From positions 1 through 64,000 of the forward strand of contig CAJTCG010000008.1 of NCBI GenBank assembly GCA_910574635.1: DNA of 64,000 nt, read 5' to 3'. Shown here piece by piece: positions 1 through 7,934 of this stretch. Positions within the stretch are counted from its first letter, which is position 1. Every line of letters begins with the position of its first letter. The position numbers and the translations under genes were made by a program. The notes beneath the pieces were generated by a model. The model saw only the letters and a list, made by a program, of their open reading frames with translations, did no database searches and was not told where the DNA came from. The DNA is from Oscillospiraceae bacterium. GTDB lineage: Bacteria; Bacillota; Clostridia; Oscillospirales; Oscillospiraceae.

Positions 1-56
1 TCCTTTAGCTCACCCTTGATTACTTCCTCATTTAGCTGTACAATCTTCTCGGACAT
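1..56 (-). CDS. IS256-family transposase, N-terminal fragment (cut by window edge)
   Basis: Only the first 18 or so codons are in the window, on the minus strand from an ATG at 56 with an AAGGAGA-type ribosome binding site about 12 bases upstream. They read MSEKIVQLNEEVIKGEL, close to the start of IS256/mutator-type transposases (an LNEEVIKGxLKELV motif is known in that family). The rest lies left of the window, so intactness cannot be judged. The base composition is AT-rich like the next 1.6 kb and unlike the host genes further right. Confidence 0.7.
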   Translation of the reverse strand, partial: MSEKIVQLNEEVIKGELK

Positions 57-123
57 AGTTTGCAGTCTCCTTTCAGAATGGTGTGTCGCTACTTCATTCT
101 AACAGAGCTCTGCAAACTATGTC
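52..123. repeat. 13-bp perfect inverted repeat beside the IS256-type transposase start
   Basis: The 13 bases at 52-64 recur as exact reverse complement at 111-123, with 46 bases between. The left arm overlaps the transposase start codon. It may belong to the end structure of the insertion sequence or be a transcript hairpin limiting transposase translation. The true IS end cannot be fixed because the other end is outside the window. Confidence 0.5.
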
Positions 124-229
124 TCTTTTTCTTTTTGCGAAACTTATTCTACCTTATCCTATCATCTGACTATATCTGGGAATATTTTATGAAAAAGCAT
201 CCTCTGGACAGATAGCATCCGATAGTTAA

Positions 230-259
230 GGAGCGGGACAAGTGTCCCGCTCCTTTTTT
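230..259 (+). terminator. Intrinsic terminator-like hairpin
   Basis: An 11-base GC-rich stem (230-240 with 243-253) is followed by six T residues on the plus strand. No rightward gene ends here, so it may shield the metallopeptidase operon from transcription entering from the insertion-sequence side. Confidence 0.6.
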
Positions 260-308
260 GTCCAGTTTCTGATTTTATGCTTACTTTAGATTTCAATGCG
301 TTGCAATC

Positions 309-1238
309 CTATGCCTCGCTGCTATCAATATCATTCCAGCACAAACGATCCAAGTTATCGCATAATTTTTCGTAACCTGCAACCAATGCCATTTGCTTAT
401 CGCTCAATTCTAAGGCAGATAGGGACTTATAGACAGAATCATATCGCTCCATCCAGTTATCCCAAGCTGTAGCTTTTTCTTCATGTGTTGCTTTAGTAGT
501 AACATCGGCAAGTGAAAGATAAGAAAACAACATCATAATTGCGATGACAATATAAAAATTAAGTTTCTGATTTCCAAATGTATAATCATATACGGCTTGA
601 ATGCCATCAGAATCTGATAAAATTTCACCATGTAACCCAGTAATATCGGGATGCAGTAAATGCCCAAGTTCATGGGAGAGTATAAATACGGTTTGAATCT
701 GTTGCAACATCATCAGTAATTGGTATTGTTCGCTTTTGAACGCAGAAAGCGGGTAAAGTGAAGAGAAAAGATTTACACTCTGATGATATCGAAACTTGTT
801 CAGATAGGCTGCCAAAACAGCACATGAATCATTAAAATGTTCATCATAGCTGCTGGAACACAGAGCATTTGTGTTAAGCAAGTCAATGAACTTTATTAAA
901 GGCCACCCTAAGACGATAAATACTTCATCATTTACCGTATCATTTTTAAGGGGAAGTTCGCCAGTAACAATGACGTGATAATTTTTCCCTTTGATGGACT
1001 CAAATCTGTTTGCCCTTGACATGATATTTTTAACAATAAAGGTATAGCATGATTCAATTTCGGAATATGGTGTACGCTGATGAAGTTCACGAATAAACTC
1101 CTGGTTAAAAATTTTGCGTTCCATCAATGAATTTATCCGAGCAGCCCGTTCTACAGAAAATGCTACATCTTGCTCAGTTCTTTTCCCGTCCAAAATTACT
1201 TTTTCGGAATAAAGAATTTCAATGAGATCCGTTTTCAT
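309..1238 (-). CDS. Putative zinc metallopeptidase with HExxH motif (conflict-island gene)
   Basis: A 309-residue protein with a metal-binding HELGH motif near residues 189-193 in a hydrophobic helix (FILSHELGHLLHPD), as in gluzincin-like peptidases. A hydrophobic segment follows (IVIAIMMLFSYLSL), so it may sit at the membrane. The ATG at 1238 is preferred over an upstream TTG because of an upstream GGAAGGG; it overlaps the end of the EACC1-like gene by about 20 bases, implying translational coupling. No named family was recognised with certainty. The AT-rich composition contrasts with the surrounding GC-rich host genes and suggests transfer. Inference: protease effector of a two-component conflict or defence module. 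Confidence 0.7.
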   Translation of the reverse strand: MKTDLIEILYSEKVILDGKRTEQDVAFSVERAARINSLMERKIFNQEFIRELHQRTPYSEIESCYTFIVKNIMSRANRFESIKGKNYHVIVTGELPLKNDTVNDEVFIVLGWPLIKFIDLLNTNALCSSSYDEHFNDSCAVLAAYLNKFRYHQSVNLFSSLYPLSAFKSEQYQLLMMLQQIQTVFILSHELGHLLHPDITGLHGEILSDSDGIQAVYDYTFGNQKLNFYIVIAIMMLFSYLSLADVTTKATHEEKATAWDNWMERYDSVYKSLSALELSDKQMALVAGYEKLCDNLDRLCWNDIDSSEA

Positions 1239-1563
1239 CCGGAAAATCCCTTCCACTTTTAGAAAACAGTTCTTCAATTTGTTTGATTTCGTTCATTGTA
1301 TAGCCTTTATAGGTGTGCTCTTCATTACCGATTTTAATTGTAAGCGATTTGTCGCTGTTCCGCTCAAGATAATTCTTAATTACACTAGCTATGGTTGTTA
1401 TAATGCCTGGAGCAGCAGCAACGATTGCGACAATTATCTCTGTAGAGCCTAACAGACCAACAGATTTGACAATATTAATGTCACAAGCGTTTGATAATTG
1501 CTTTTTTAACTCTACAGCCAGATCTTCATTCGTATTTGCTAAAGCAAATTTCAAAATATACAT
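1219..1563 (-). CDS. EACC1-like small membrane protein (effector-associated constant component)
   Basis: A 114-residue protein: an N-terminal alpha/beta segment (about 1-38), a hydrophobic helix near residues 40-66 (LLGSTEIIVAIVAAAPGIIT) and a C-terminal strand-rich part (LTIKIGNEEHTYKGYT) ending in a short helix. This order resembles the effector-associated constant component EACC1 found next to protease effectors in predicted NTP-dependent conflict systems; the resemblance is from memory of the family and unverified. The ATG at 1563 has GGAGG eight bases upstream. It is the first gene of an operon with the HExxH protein and has its own promoter at 1657-1685. Confidence 0.55.
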   Translation of the reverse strand: MYILKFALANTNEDLAVELKKQLSNACDINIVKSVGLLGSTEIIVAIVAAAPGIITTIASVIKNYLERNSDKSLTIKIGNEEHTYKGYTMNEIKQIEELFSKSGRDFPDENGSH

Positions 1564-1910
1564 TTTCTTGCCCTCCAATTTTGGCGCATTAACACTGCGT
1601 AAAATTCATTGAAGAAAAGAAATGGGAGAGTGGACAAACAAGGAAATCTTTGGCTTATTATACCAGAATCTATCACTCTCTGCAACAGAAAATTATCAAT
1701 TCTCCTTTTTAAGTAACATAGTGTAGGTTCCATCCGTTAACTTCACTTGGCCTATTTGGGAGCGCAGACGCCCTAAAGAAAGAGGCCGGGGCGCGTTTTC
1801 ACGGATTCTTCCTGTGTTCTGGCAGCTCCGCCAAATGCCGTCGAGGGAACTGTCTCCGAGAGGATTCAACGCATTTATCGCCATCAACATTGATTTGGAG
1901 GAATGACATC
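1564..1910. other. Intergenic stretch between the EACC1-like gene and the cysK relic
   Basis: About 350 bases hold the minus-strand promoter at 1657-1685 and, further right, sequence with host-like GC content. The switch from AT-rich to GC-rich composition near 1740-1760 probably marks the edge of the transferred island. No convincing gene was found; the short open frames here have no good ribosome site or recognisable product. Confidence 0.5.
1657..1685 (-). promoter_or_regulatory. SigA-type promoter of the EACC1-like/metallopeptidase operon
   Basis: Read on the minus strand there is TTGCAG (1685-1680), a 17-base spacer and a perfect TATAAT (1662-1657). The predicted start lies near 1650, giving a leader of about 87 bases before the ATG at 1563. 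The module therefore appears to be independently transcribed. Confidence 0.65.
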
Positions 1911-2264
1911 ATGAGCAGCATCTACACCTCCGCCGACCAGCTGATTGGCAAAACGCCCCTGCTGGAGCTGGGCCGTATAGAGAGGGAAGAGGGCCTTCAA
2001 GTCCGGATTCTTGCAAAGCTGGAGTATTTTAACCCCGCCGGGTCCGTTAAGGACCGGGTCGCCAAGGGCATGCGGGGGGCCATCGCCAAAGCCGGGGAGC
2101 TGGTGGGACAAAAGGAGGGGGTGCTGGTGGGCATTTCCTCCGGCGCGGCGGTTTGGGCGGCGGTCCAGCTGGCTAAGCGAGTGGAGAACAAGGGGAAGAC
2201 CATCGTAGCCCTTCTGCCGGATTCCGGCGACCGCTATCTCTCCACACAGCTGTTCACTGATTGA
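1911..2264 (+). pseudogene. cysK: Cysteine synthase (O-acetylserine sulfhydrylase) with large in-frame internal deletion
   Basis: The 117-residue product joins the N-terminus of CysK ([25 protein letters not shown] with the PLP-lysine region near residue 47) directly to the C-terminus ([12 protein letters not shown], then [17 protein letters not shown]). Intact CysK has about 300-310 residues, so roughly 190 central residues are missing, including the substrate loop TSGNT and much of the PLP pocket. The junction falls near 2070-2100. Start ATG and GGAGG site are intact and the frame is open, so a short protein may still be made, but it cannot fold as a working fold-type II enzyme. Called a pseudogene. 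Confidence 0.85.
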
Positions 2265-2392
2265 AGACAGCCCTCCTAATCGTTTGGCTGTGGGTTTTTG
2301 GCAGATTTGAAAGACGGTTCTCCTTTTCAACTTTCTACCGGCATTAGGACTTGAAAGTAAGCCCCTGGATGGAGGGAACCCAAGATCGAAAC

Positions 2393-2427
2393 CGCCCCAG
2401 GCGATGCGAAGCGCATGGCCTGGGGCG
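2393..2427. terminator. Strong hairpin downstream of the sigma/anti-sigma operon
   Basis: A 10-base stem CGCCCCAGGC/GCCTGGGGCG (2393-2402 with 2418-2427) encloses a second small hairpin. It lies 30 bases behind the stop codon of the leftward operon, with only a weak T-rich stretch after it. Likely a terminator for the minus strand. Confidence 0.5.
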
Positions 2428-2457
2428 ATTTATATTCGCGCTGGAACCGCAAGCGCT

Positions 2458-3468
2458 TCACGCGGCGTTTTCCAGGGGGAAGGTAATGCGCCAGTTCCCG
2501 TCAATCCGGGCGGAGGCGGTGTAAAAGTCAGCATGGAGCGTATAGTTTGCCAAGTCCTCCGGCTCGACATCGAAGACAAATTCTTGGTAATCCAGCCGCG
2601 CGCCCTCCTCTGTCAAATCAGTAAAAGAAGCGGAAGCGAGGCTGTCCAAACGCTGTCCCCTCTCGCTTTCCAGCCACAGCCGTCCGTGGTTGTCCAGTTC
2701 TACGGCGTTGCCCTGGCAGAGCTGGACATGGAACAGGCCGTCCGCGTACCCGGCGGCAGTGACGGGAAGGCTGGGGGCCGGTTCCGCCAGGGCCTCGCCG
2801 GGCCGGAGCATAGAGATCGAGTCCGCCATCTCCAGGTTTCCGCCGCCGCCGGTGCGGAAGAACCCCTCCACGGTTTCTGCCTCCGCGGCGTGGTCCGCCA
2901 GCGCCAGAGGAACCGCCACACCTTCCAGCGCCTGTTTGCCGGAGAGGAAGCAGCCCAGGGAGAAGGTCATCTTTCGTCCCTGGGGGATGGCGGAGCCATC
3001 CATGGTCTGGGTGGTCACCAGGAAGAGCGCGGTATTGGTGGCAGGGTCAAAGCCGGCCCGCTCGCAGTGGCCGGTCTGGTCAAAGGGGAAGTGAAAGCTG
3101 GCGCTGTCAAAGAGGTCGCAGTTCGCGTCCACCGTGTTCCCCCGAAGGGCGATGTACGCCTGTGCGGTATCGCCCTCCACACGGACGGAAACCACCTCCG
3201 CCGTCACGCCGTTGTCTGCGCAGGATCTTTGCACAGGCTGAAAGAACTGAGCGGCGGCGGGGGAGAGAGCATAGAGCAGATGGTAGCCCGCTTCGGTCTG
3301 CGCCGCCAAAGCCGGGGTGGCCAGGAGCACCGCCGCCGCTGCGGCAATGCCGATCAGGCGGCGGAGGGGAAACGAGGGACGCCGTGCTTTTGCCAGGGTC
3401 TTTTCGATTAAGCGGGGGGAGGGAGCAATGGGGGCGTTGAGACGCTGGTAAGTCTCTGTAAAGTTCAT
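2458..3468 (-). CDS. Membrane-anchored anti-sigma factor-like protein (DUF4179-type)
   Basis: 336 residues: a cytoplasmic N-terminal segment of about 36 residues, one transmembrane helix near 37-58 (RLIGIAAAAAVLLATPALAA) and a long extracytoplasmic region rich in beta strands. The architecture matches anti-sigma proteins of the DUF4179 type encoded with ECF sigma factors in Firmicutes. Its ATG overlaps the sigma stop codon by four bases (ATGA), so the two are translationally coupled. Inference: it holds the sigma factor at the membrane until an unknown envelope signal releases it. Confidence 0.75.
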   Translation of the reverse strand: MNFTETYQRLNAPIAPSPRLIEKTLAKARRPSFPLRRLIGIAAAAAVLLATPALAAQTEAGYHLLYALSPAAAQFFQPVQRSCADNGVTAEVVSVRVEGDTAQAYIALRGNTVDANCDLFDSASFHFPFDQTGHCERAGFDPATNTALFLVTTQTMDGSAIPQGRKMTFSLGCFLSGKQALEGVAVPLALADHAAEAETVEGFFRTGGGGNLEMADSISMLRPGEALAEPAPSLPVTAAGYADGLFHVQLCQGNAVELDNHGRLWLESERGQRLDSLASASFTDLTEEGARLDYQEFVFDVEPEDLANYTLHADFYTASARIDGNWRITFPLENAA

Positions 3469-3920
3469 AAATCCTCCTTCAAAAGGCGGGCCAGGGCCTG
3501 CCGGGCCCGCGTCAGCTGGGCGCGGACGGTGGAGGGCTTGCGCCCCAGAATACGGGCGGTTTCCTCCGTGTCATAGCCCTCATAGTAGTAAAGATGGATG
3601 ACGGCCCGGTACTTGGGCGGCAGCTGGGCCAGGGCGGCGTCCAGGCCGGACTCCTCGGGCTGGCTGTACGAATGGACGTCCTCCAGCGGGACGCTGCGTT
3701 TCCGCCAGGGAGAGACGGCAAGGCTGTTCGCGCGGTTGGCCGTCACCCGCAAAAGCCAGGCCTTTCGGTGCTCCTCGCTTTCAAAGGGCGGGGCGGCGCG
3801 GTGGTAGCGGAGGAAAACCTCCTGAAAGACGTCGTCGGCGTCCTGGCGGCTGCGGAGCTGGGCATAAGCCAGGCGGTAGACCATGGTTCCATACCGCTCC
3901 ACGGCGGATTCCGTGTCCAT
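3465..3920 (-). CDS. ECF-type RNA polymerase sigma factor
   Basis: A 151-residue sigma-70 family protein. Region 2 is visible at about residues 8-65 (Y.RLAYAQLRSRQDADDVFQEVFLR, the classic DA-DVxQEVF signature) and region 4 with its helix-turn-helix near 95-145 (LPPKYRAVIHLYYYEGYDTEE). No region 1 or 3, as expected for ECF sigmas. The ATG at 3920 with AAGG upstream is chosen over an earlier start because the family begins close to this point. It heads a two-gene operon with the anti-sigma protein. Confidence 0.92.
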   Translation of the reverse strand: MDTESAVERYGTMVYRLAYAQLRSRQDADDVFQEVFLRYHRAAPPFESEEHRKAWLLRVTANRANSLAVSPWRKRSVPLEDVHSYSQPEESGLDAALAQLPPKYRAVIHLYYYEGYDTEETARILGRKPSTVRAQLTRARQALARLLKEDL

Positions 3921-4008
3921 TTTGCACCTTCTTCCTATTTGGCGGATGGTGAGCGCTCTATCAGGAATACCGTCCAGAGGGGGAAAATGCTGCACGCTCA
4001 GGCTATTT

Positions 4009-4063
4009 TTTTAGGACCCGGCTGAAAACCGGCGTTTCGCCGCCTTTCAACCAAGTCCTAAAA
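4009..4063. other. Long imperfect hairpin between radical SAM gene and sigma operon
   Basis: TTTTAGGAC at 4009-4017 pairs with GTCCTAAAA at 4055-4063, and the arms continue inward through GGCTGAAA/TTTCAACC-like and GGCG/CGCC pairs around a small loop. There is no T-run behind it on either strand in the usual terminator place. It overlaps the stop codon of the radical SAM gene. It could terminate the leftward transcript or be a small mobile palindrome. Confidence 0.5.
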
Positions 4064-4945
4064 TAAGCTGAGCTGGTCCGTCTCGTGCCCCCGCCGGGAG
4101 GCGGTGACAATGCGGCCCATGGAGTACAGCATCCCCCGGCGGTTACAGGCCTCTTGAAAGACCTCCCACAGCGCCCGGGCTTTTGGGCTGGCGCATTCGT
4201 ACCGGGGACCGTACCGCCTCTGGTATTTTTCCGCCAGGCCCTGACCAGGGAAATGCTCCTCTAATTTCCGGTAAAAATACTCCCGCTGTCCCGCCCGGCA
4301 GGTCATGCCCAGGGCGGGGTAGACAAACCGGGCTCCCGCGTCCGCCGCCCGGTTCAAGATATCCCGGATGTTCTCCGGGCGGTCCTCCAAAAAGGGAAGA
4401 ATGGGCATCATCAAAATGCCGGTAAACAGCCCCGCCGCGCTGAGCCGCTCCACCGCCGCCAGACGGCGGGAGGGGGAAGGGGCGTGGGGCTCCACCTTGG
4501 CGGCCAGAGCGTCGTCGCAGGTGGTGAGGGTGATTTTGCAGATAGCGGGCATGGTCCGGTTAATGGAAGCCAGCACGTCGGCGTCCCGGACGATGAGGTC
4601 GCTTTTCGTGGCGATGGCCACGCCGAAGCCATAGGCCTCCAGCAGCGTCAGGGCCCGGCGGGTAAGCTGGAGCTCTTCCTCAAAGGGATTGTAGGGGTCG
4701 CTCATGGAGCCTGTACCCACTACGCCCACCTTGACCTTGCTTTCCAAGTCGTCCCGGATGATCCGCAGGGCATCCGCCTTGGCCTTGACCCGGTCAAAGT
4801 CCTCGTTGTGGTAGCAGTCGCTCCGGCTGTCGCAGTAGATGCAGCCGTGGCAGCAGCCCCGGTAGATGTTCATATTGTACTCCGTGCCGAACCAGCTGGG
4901 GTCCTTGGTCCGGTTCACGATGGATTTGGCGGGGATATATTCCAT
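4058..4945 (-). CDS. SplB-like radical SAM protein
   Basis: 295 residues with the radical SAM cluster motif CxxxCxxC near residues 31-38 (CCHGCIYC) preceded by the NIYRGC sequence typical of the SplB/Rv2578c-like group. Further conserved parts are the GTGSMSDPYNP stretch, which contributes to SAM binding, and a DRPENIRDIL region. The substrate is unknown for this group; SplB repairs spore photoproduct, but this protein lacks enough distinguishing sequence to claim that activity. The gene stands alone and faces left, with the lipoprotein gene just upstream. Confidence 0.85.
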   Translation of the reverse strand: MEYIPAKSIVNRTKDPSWFGTEYNMNIYRGCCHGCIYCDSRSDCYHNEDFDRVKAKADALRIIRDDLESKVKVGVVGTGSMSDPYNPFEEELQLTRRALTLLEAYGFGVAIATKSDLIVRDADVLASINRTMPAICKITLTTCDDALAAKVEPHAPSPSRRLAAVERLSAAGLFTGILMMPILPFLEDRPENIRDILNRAADAGARFVYPALGMTCRAGQREYFYRKLEEHFPGQGLAEKYQRRYGPRYECASPKARALWEVFQEACNRRGMLYSMGRIVTASRRGHETDQLSLF

Positions 4946-4973
4946 CCACTTCTCCTCTCATGGGCAGGGCGGT

Positions 4974-5564
4974 TCAGGCTTCCAGGGCGATTTCCTCACG
5001 GTATACAATGTGGAATGGAATGTGGTCCTCTAGCCGGGAACTGGCAAGACTGCCGAGAAGCTGGTCGTAAGTAGCCTCGGCGTCATCCGTCAGTATATAG
5101 GAGATGCAGGAATCATAGGGGAGCAGGTCGGATTGAACCTCCTCCTCAAACCTTCGAAGGAGGGAATAATTCCATTCACACCGCTCGCCCTCCTGATAGA
5201 AAACAGAGGTAAAGCTCTCCCCGTCATAGGACAGGTCCTCAAGAGACATCTTGGGATAGTCGTTCTTGATGGACGCATAATACTCCGGGTCATACCGGGA
5301 GGAAACGCCCAGCGAATCCAGTGTGAAGTAACCGCATAGCCGCACCGAGGCGGCTTTTCCGGCGGCAACAGCTTCTAAAAAATCCTCCCAGCTCTCCCGC
5401 CCGCTGGTGACGGTACAGTCCTCTGTGACGAGACAGCCATCCGCCTTGGCCTGTTCCAGGCTGTAGTCCTGGGGAAGCTCCTCCAAAGGAATCGGTTCCG
5501 GCTTCCCTCCGCAGCCGGAGAGGAGGATCAGGCAGAGCAGCGCAGCAAACATTCCCTTTTTCAT
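4974..5564 (-). CDS. Lipoprotein of unknown function
   Basis: A 196-residue protein with a lipoprotein signal peptide: MKKG, a hydrophobic core and the lipobox LSGC at about residues 16-19. The rest is soluble, acidic and has no recognised family. The ATG at 5564 has AGGAGG seven bases upstream, which rules out a much longer in-frame extension. It lies 28 bases upstream of the radical SAM gene in the same direction and may be cotranscribed with it. Confidence 0.7.
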   Translation of the reverse strand: MKKGMFAALLCLILLSGCGGKPEPIPLEELPQDYSLEQAKADGCLVTEDCTVTSGRESWEDFLEAVAAGKAASVRLCGYFTLDSLGVSSRYDPEYYASIKNDYPKMSLEDLSYDGESFTSVFYQEGERCEWNYSLLRRFEEEVQSDLLPYDSCISYILTDDAEATYDQLLGSLASSRLEDHIPFHIVYREEIALEA

Positions 5565-5812
5565 GGCGGACCTCCTCTTTTTGATATATCCATCATAGCA
5601 CGTATTTTCAAAAATCACAAGGGCGGGATCCGCCGGAAAAGCGCCCGCGCCCAGTTTCCCACTCGATTTCCCGTATTGGGGAATTACGCCGCCGGGCAGG
5701 CCTCCTCGGAGATTCCATGCAAAATTTCCTCGTCTTTTTCCGCCGGATGTGGTACAATACAGAAAACAGGCTTTGGGGACGCCGGAAAACCGCACGGAAG
5801 AGGGGACTCTGA

Positions 5813-6130
5813 ATGGATGGAAACATCTCGGTTCGATATTTGCAGGAATATATCAGAAAAAAAGATTATAAGCCGGAATTGCTGAAAGACTACTTTTTGA
5901 AGCTGTCGGAGGAAGTGGGCGAGTTGTCCCGGGCGATGCGGAAAGGGCTCAGGGCGGCGGACAAAGGAGAAATCAGCGGCACGGTTGACGAAGAAGTGTG
6001 GGATGTCATGTACTATGCCATTGCGATTGCCAATTTGTACGGCGTGGATCTGGAACGGGTCATCCAAGTAAAGTCGGAGATAAGTCAAAGCAAATATCCC
6101 TCCGCCGCTGTGTTTGAGGAAAACCGGTAG
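5813..6130 (+). CDS. MazG-like nucleotide pyrophosphohydrolase family protein
   Basis: 105 residues, all helical, with the MazG-type metal-binding pattern ExxE near residues 33-37 (LSEEVGELSRAM) and a second acidic pair in VDEEVWDVMYY near 60-70. MazG-like enzymes hydrolyse non-canonical or alarmone nucleotides to monophosphates. The size matches single-domain members. DUF5662 lies 35 bases downstream, so the two probably share a transcript. Substrate unknown. Confidence 0.75.
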   Translation: MDGNISVRYLQEYIRKKDYKPELLKDYFLKLSEEVGELSRAMRKGLRAADKGEISGTVDEEVWDVMYYAIAIANLYGVDLERVIQVKSEISQSKYPSAAVFEENR

Positions 6131-6165
6131 GCTTTATAAAAACAACCAGACCGAGGGGACGCAGT

Positions 6166-6699
6166 ATGGACTTTTGGAAACACTTAAAGACCGTAAACCG
6201 CCACCGCGCCCTGGTGCGGAAGCACTGCTTCCGCCTGGGGCTCTATTGGCAGGGGCTGACCCACGACCTCTCCAAGTATTCCCCGGTGGAATTTTGGGCG
6301 GGGGTGAAGTACTTCCAGGGCGACCACAGCCCCAATGACCAGCAGCGCCGGGAGGAGGGCTTCAGCGCCGCCTGGCTCCACCATAAGGGCCGGAACCGGC
6401 ACCATTTTGAATATTGGACCGACTACCAGCAGGACGGCAGCGGCATCGGCGGCGTGGAAATGCCGTCCAAGTACGTGGCGGAGATGTTCTGCGACCGTCT
6501 GGCCGCCAGCAAGGTCTACCAGGGGGAGAGGTTTGACCCGAGCCATCCCTACAAGTTCTTTGAGCGGGGGAAGGGGCGGCAGCTCCTGCTTCATCCCAGC
6601 ACGGCAGCGCTGCTGGAAAAAATTCTGATCATACTGCGGGACCAGGGGGAGGACGCGGCCTTCGACTACGTCCGCCAGGAGGTCCTGGGGAAGAAATAA
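6166..6699 (+). CDS. DUF5662 family protein
   Basis: 177 residues with many conserved histidines: RLGLYWQGLTHDLSKYSP near residues 22-40, then WLHHKGRNRHHFEYW near 70-85. The THDLSK sequence recalls an HD-type metal site, so a metal-dependent hydrolase fold is possible, but no activity is established for this family. GAGGGG precedes the ATG. A terminator hairpin follows the stop codon directly. Confidence 0.7.
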   Translation: MDFWKHLKTVNRHRALVRKHCFRLGLYWQGLTHDLSKYSPVEFWAGVKYFQGDHSPNDQQRREEGFSAAWLHHKGRNRHHFEYWTDYQQDGSGIGGVEMPSKYVAEMFCDRLAASKVYQGERFDPSHPYKFFERGKGRQLLLHPSTAALLEKILIILRDQGEDAAFDYVRQEVLGKK

Positions 6700-6730
6700 C
6701 GCGTGGAGGCTTGACCTCCACGCGTTTCGT
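6699..6730. terminator. Bidirectional terminator between convergent genes
   Basis: An 11-base perfect stem, ACGCGTGGAGG (6699-6709) with CCTCCACGCGT (6715-6725), separates DUF5662 from the leftward XRE gene. Only a short T stretch follows. Confidence 0.65.
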
Positions 6731-7527
6731 CACTTGATGTTCGCCCCGAAGAGGGCCAGCAGCTTCAAGAGGGGTCTCCAGAGCCTCGGATGGTGTTCCA
6801 GAAGGAACGCCTCCACCTCCGCCTGGGTCAAACCGTCTCCCCAGAGAAGAACCTGGTTTCCCACCGCGTCATAGCCCACGGCGGTATCCCCGGCGGCGGC
6901 TACTCCTACGGCGATCTTCCCGCCCAGGGCGGCCACGCCTCCGGCGTACCACAGCCCGAGGGCCACGGGGCCGAAGGCCAGCAGGCCGGCGGCCACCGGG
7001 CCAAATGCAGCCAGGCCGAATGCCAGACAGCCGATGGAAAGGAGACCTGCCGAGATCAGGCCGAGGCTGAGCAGCCCTGCGCTGATAAGCCCAAAGGAGA
7101 CCAGCCCTACGGCAATGTTGCCGATAGCGAAGACACCCCGGGCCACATCCCGGGTGCGCATCGGATGTCCGTATAGGCGGAAGCGGATGGAAACCAGAGG
7201 CAGACCCCAAAGCCTGGCTTTACTGTCGTAGGCATAGCCCCGGAAGTAACTGGAGATTTCCTCCACCTGCTCCTCCAGCCGCGCCGTGGAGGGAGGCGTA
7301 GCTTCGGCGGGGCGCTCCGGCTCCTCCAGGCGGTCCTTGACCAGATAGTCCACGCTGACGGAGAACAGGTCTGACAGGGCCACGAGCTTTGTAAGCTCCG
7401 GCGCTGCCGCGCCGCTTTCCCATTTGCTGACGGACTGCCGGGTTACGCCCAGCCGGTCCGCCAGCTGCTCCTGGGACAGGCCCTCCCGGCGGCGGAGCTC
7501 CAGCAGTTTTTCGGAAAATGTCTTCAT
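6730..7527 (-). CDS. XRE-family regulator with glycine-periodic hydrophobic repeat domain
   Basis: 265 residues. Residues 1-60 form a clear helix-turn-helix (LSQEQLADRLGVTRQSVSKW). A linker follows, then about residues 125-225 show a short periodic pattern with a glycine roughly every five to six residues (SxGLxSxGL; AFGPVAAGLLAFGPVALG), suggesting a beta-helix-like or membrane-associated stack. No standard ligand domain is seen. It may sense a membrane or envelope state. Two palindromes in its upstream region (7612-7624 and 7628-7644) are possible operators. Confidence 0.75.
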   Translation of the reverse strand: MKTFSEKLLELRRREGLSQEQLADRLGVTRQSVSKWESGAAAPELTKLVALSDLFSVSVDYLVKDRLEEPERPAEATPPSTARLEEQVEEISSYFRGYAYDSKARLWGLPLVSIRFRLYGHPMRTRDVARGVFAIGNIAVGLVSFGLISAGLLSLGLISAGLLSIGCLAFGLAAFGPVAAGLLAFGPVALGLWYAGGVAALGGKIAVGVAAAGDTAVGYDAVGNQVLLWGDGLTQAEVEAFLLEHHPRLWRPLLKLLALFGANIK

Positions 7528-7611
7528 GGTATCCTCTCGCTTTCTCTTGAGTTGGCCTTATGTTAGTCCGCTTCACCCCAAAAAGCAAGAACGCGGCGGG
7601 TGGAACTTTGT

Positions 7612-7644
7612 CAACCAGTGGTTGCGGCCATTGCGGGACAATGG
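7612..7644. promoter_or_regulatory. Paired palindromes upstream of the XRE gene, possible operators
   Basis: CAACCAGTGGTTG (7612-7624) is a perfect palindrome about one base, and CCATTG/CAATGG (7628-7633 with 7639-7644) is a second inverted repeat three bases away. They lie about 85-115 bases before the XRE start codon and 290 before gdhA. Binding by the XRE protein is inference. Confidence 0.45.
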
Positions 7645-7845
7645 TTTCCGGATTTTTAGGAATCAGGCGGAAGAGCCGCAGGCCCGGACGGGCCTTCACC
7701 GCTATTATAGGAGCTTTCCCGGGAAAATCAAGCGTCCGGCGTCCCTTTCCCGGCACGGGCGGAGTTTATGGACATTATGTACAAAGGTTTTCCGGCATTT
7801 TTTGAATTATCGGAAAAAAATTTCTCCGGATTTTGGATTGGGCCC

Positions 7846-7874
7846 TTGTTTATTTTCGCCGTAAATGTTACACT
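7846..7874 (+). promoter_or_regulatory. SigA-type promoter of gdhA
   Basis: TTGTTT (7846-7851), a 17-base spacer and TACACT (7869-7874) lie about 60 bases before the gdhA start codon in a locally AT-rich stretch. The leader contains a short CCCCTAGGGG palindrome. Confidence 0.55.
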
Positions 7875-7934
7875 AAAAGCAACACCCCTAGGGGGGATTT
7901 GCGGATACCTTATGTTTTAGAGGAGGATGTTTAT

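Larger units (their letters stand above)
7528..7934. other. Divergent intergenic region between XRE gene and gdhA
   Basis: 407 bases without a convincing gene. It holds the paired palindromes (7612-7644), a GC-rich hairpin-prone stretch around 7680-7760 and the gdhA promoter at 7846-7874. Confidence 0.5.

Noticed and set aside
1696..1890. 64-codon minus-strand open frame before cysK
   Set aside because: No ribosome site, no recognisable product and no coding pattern.
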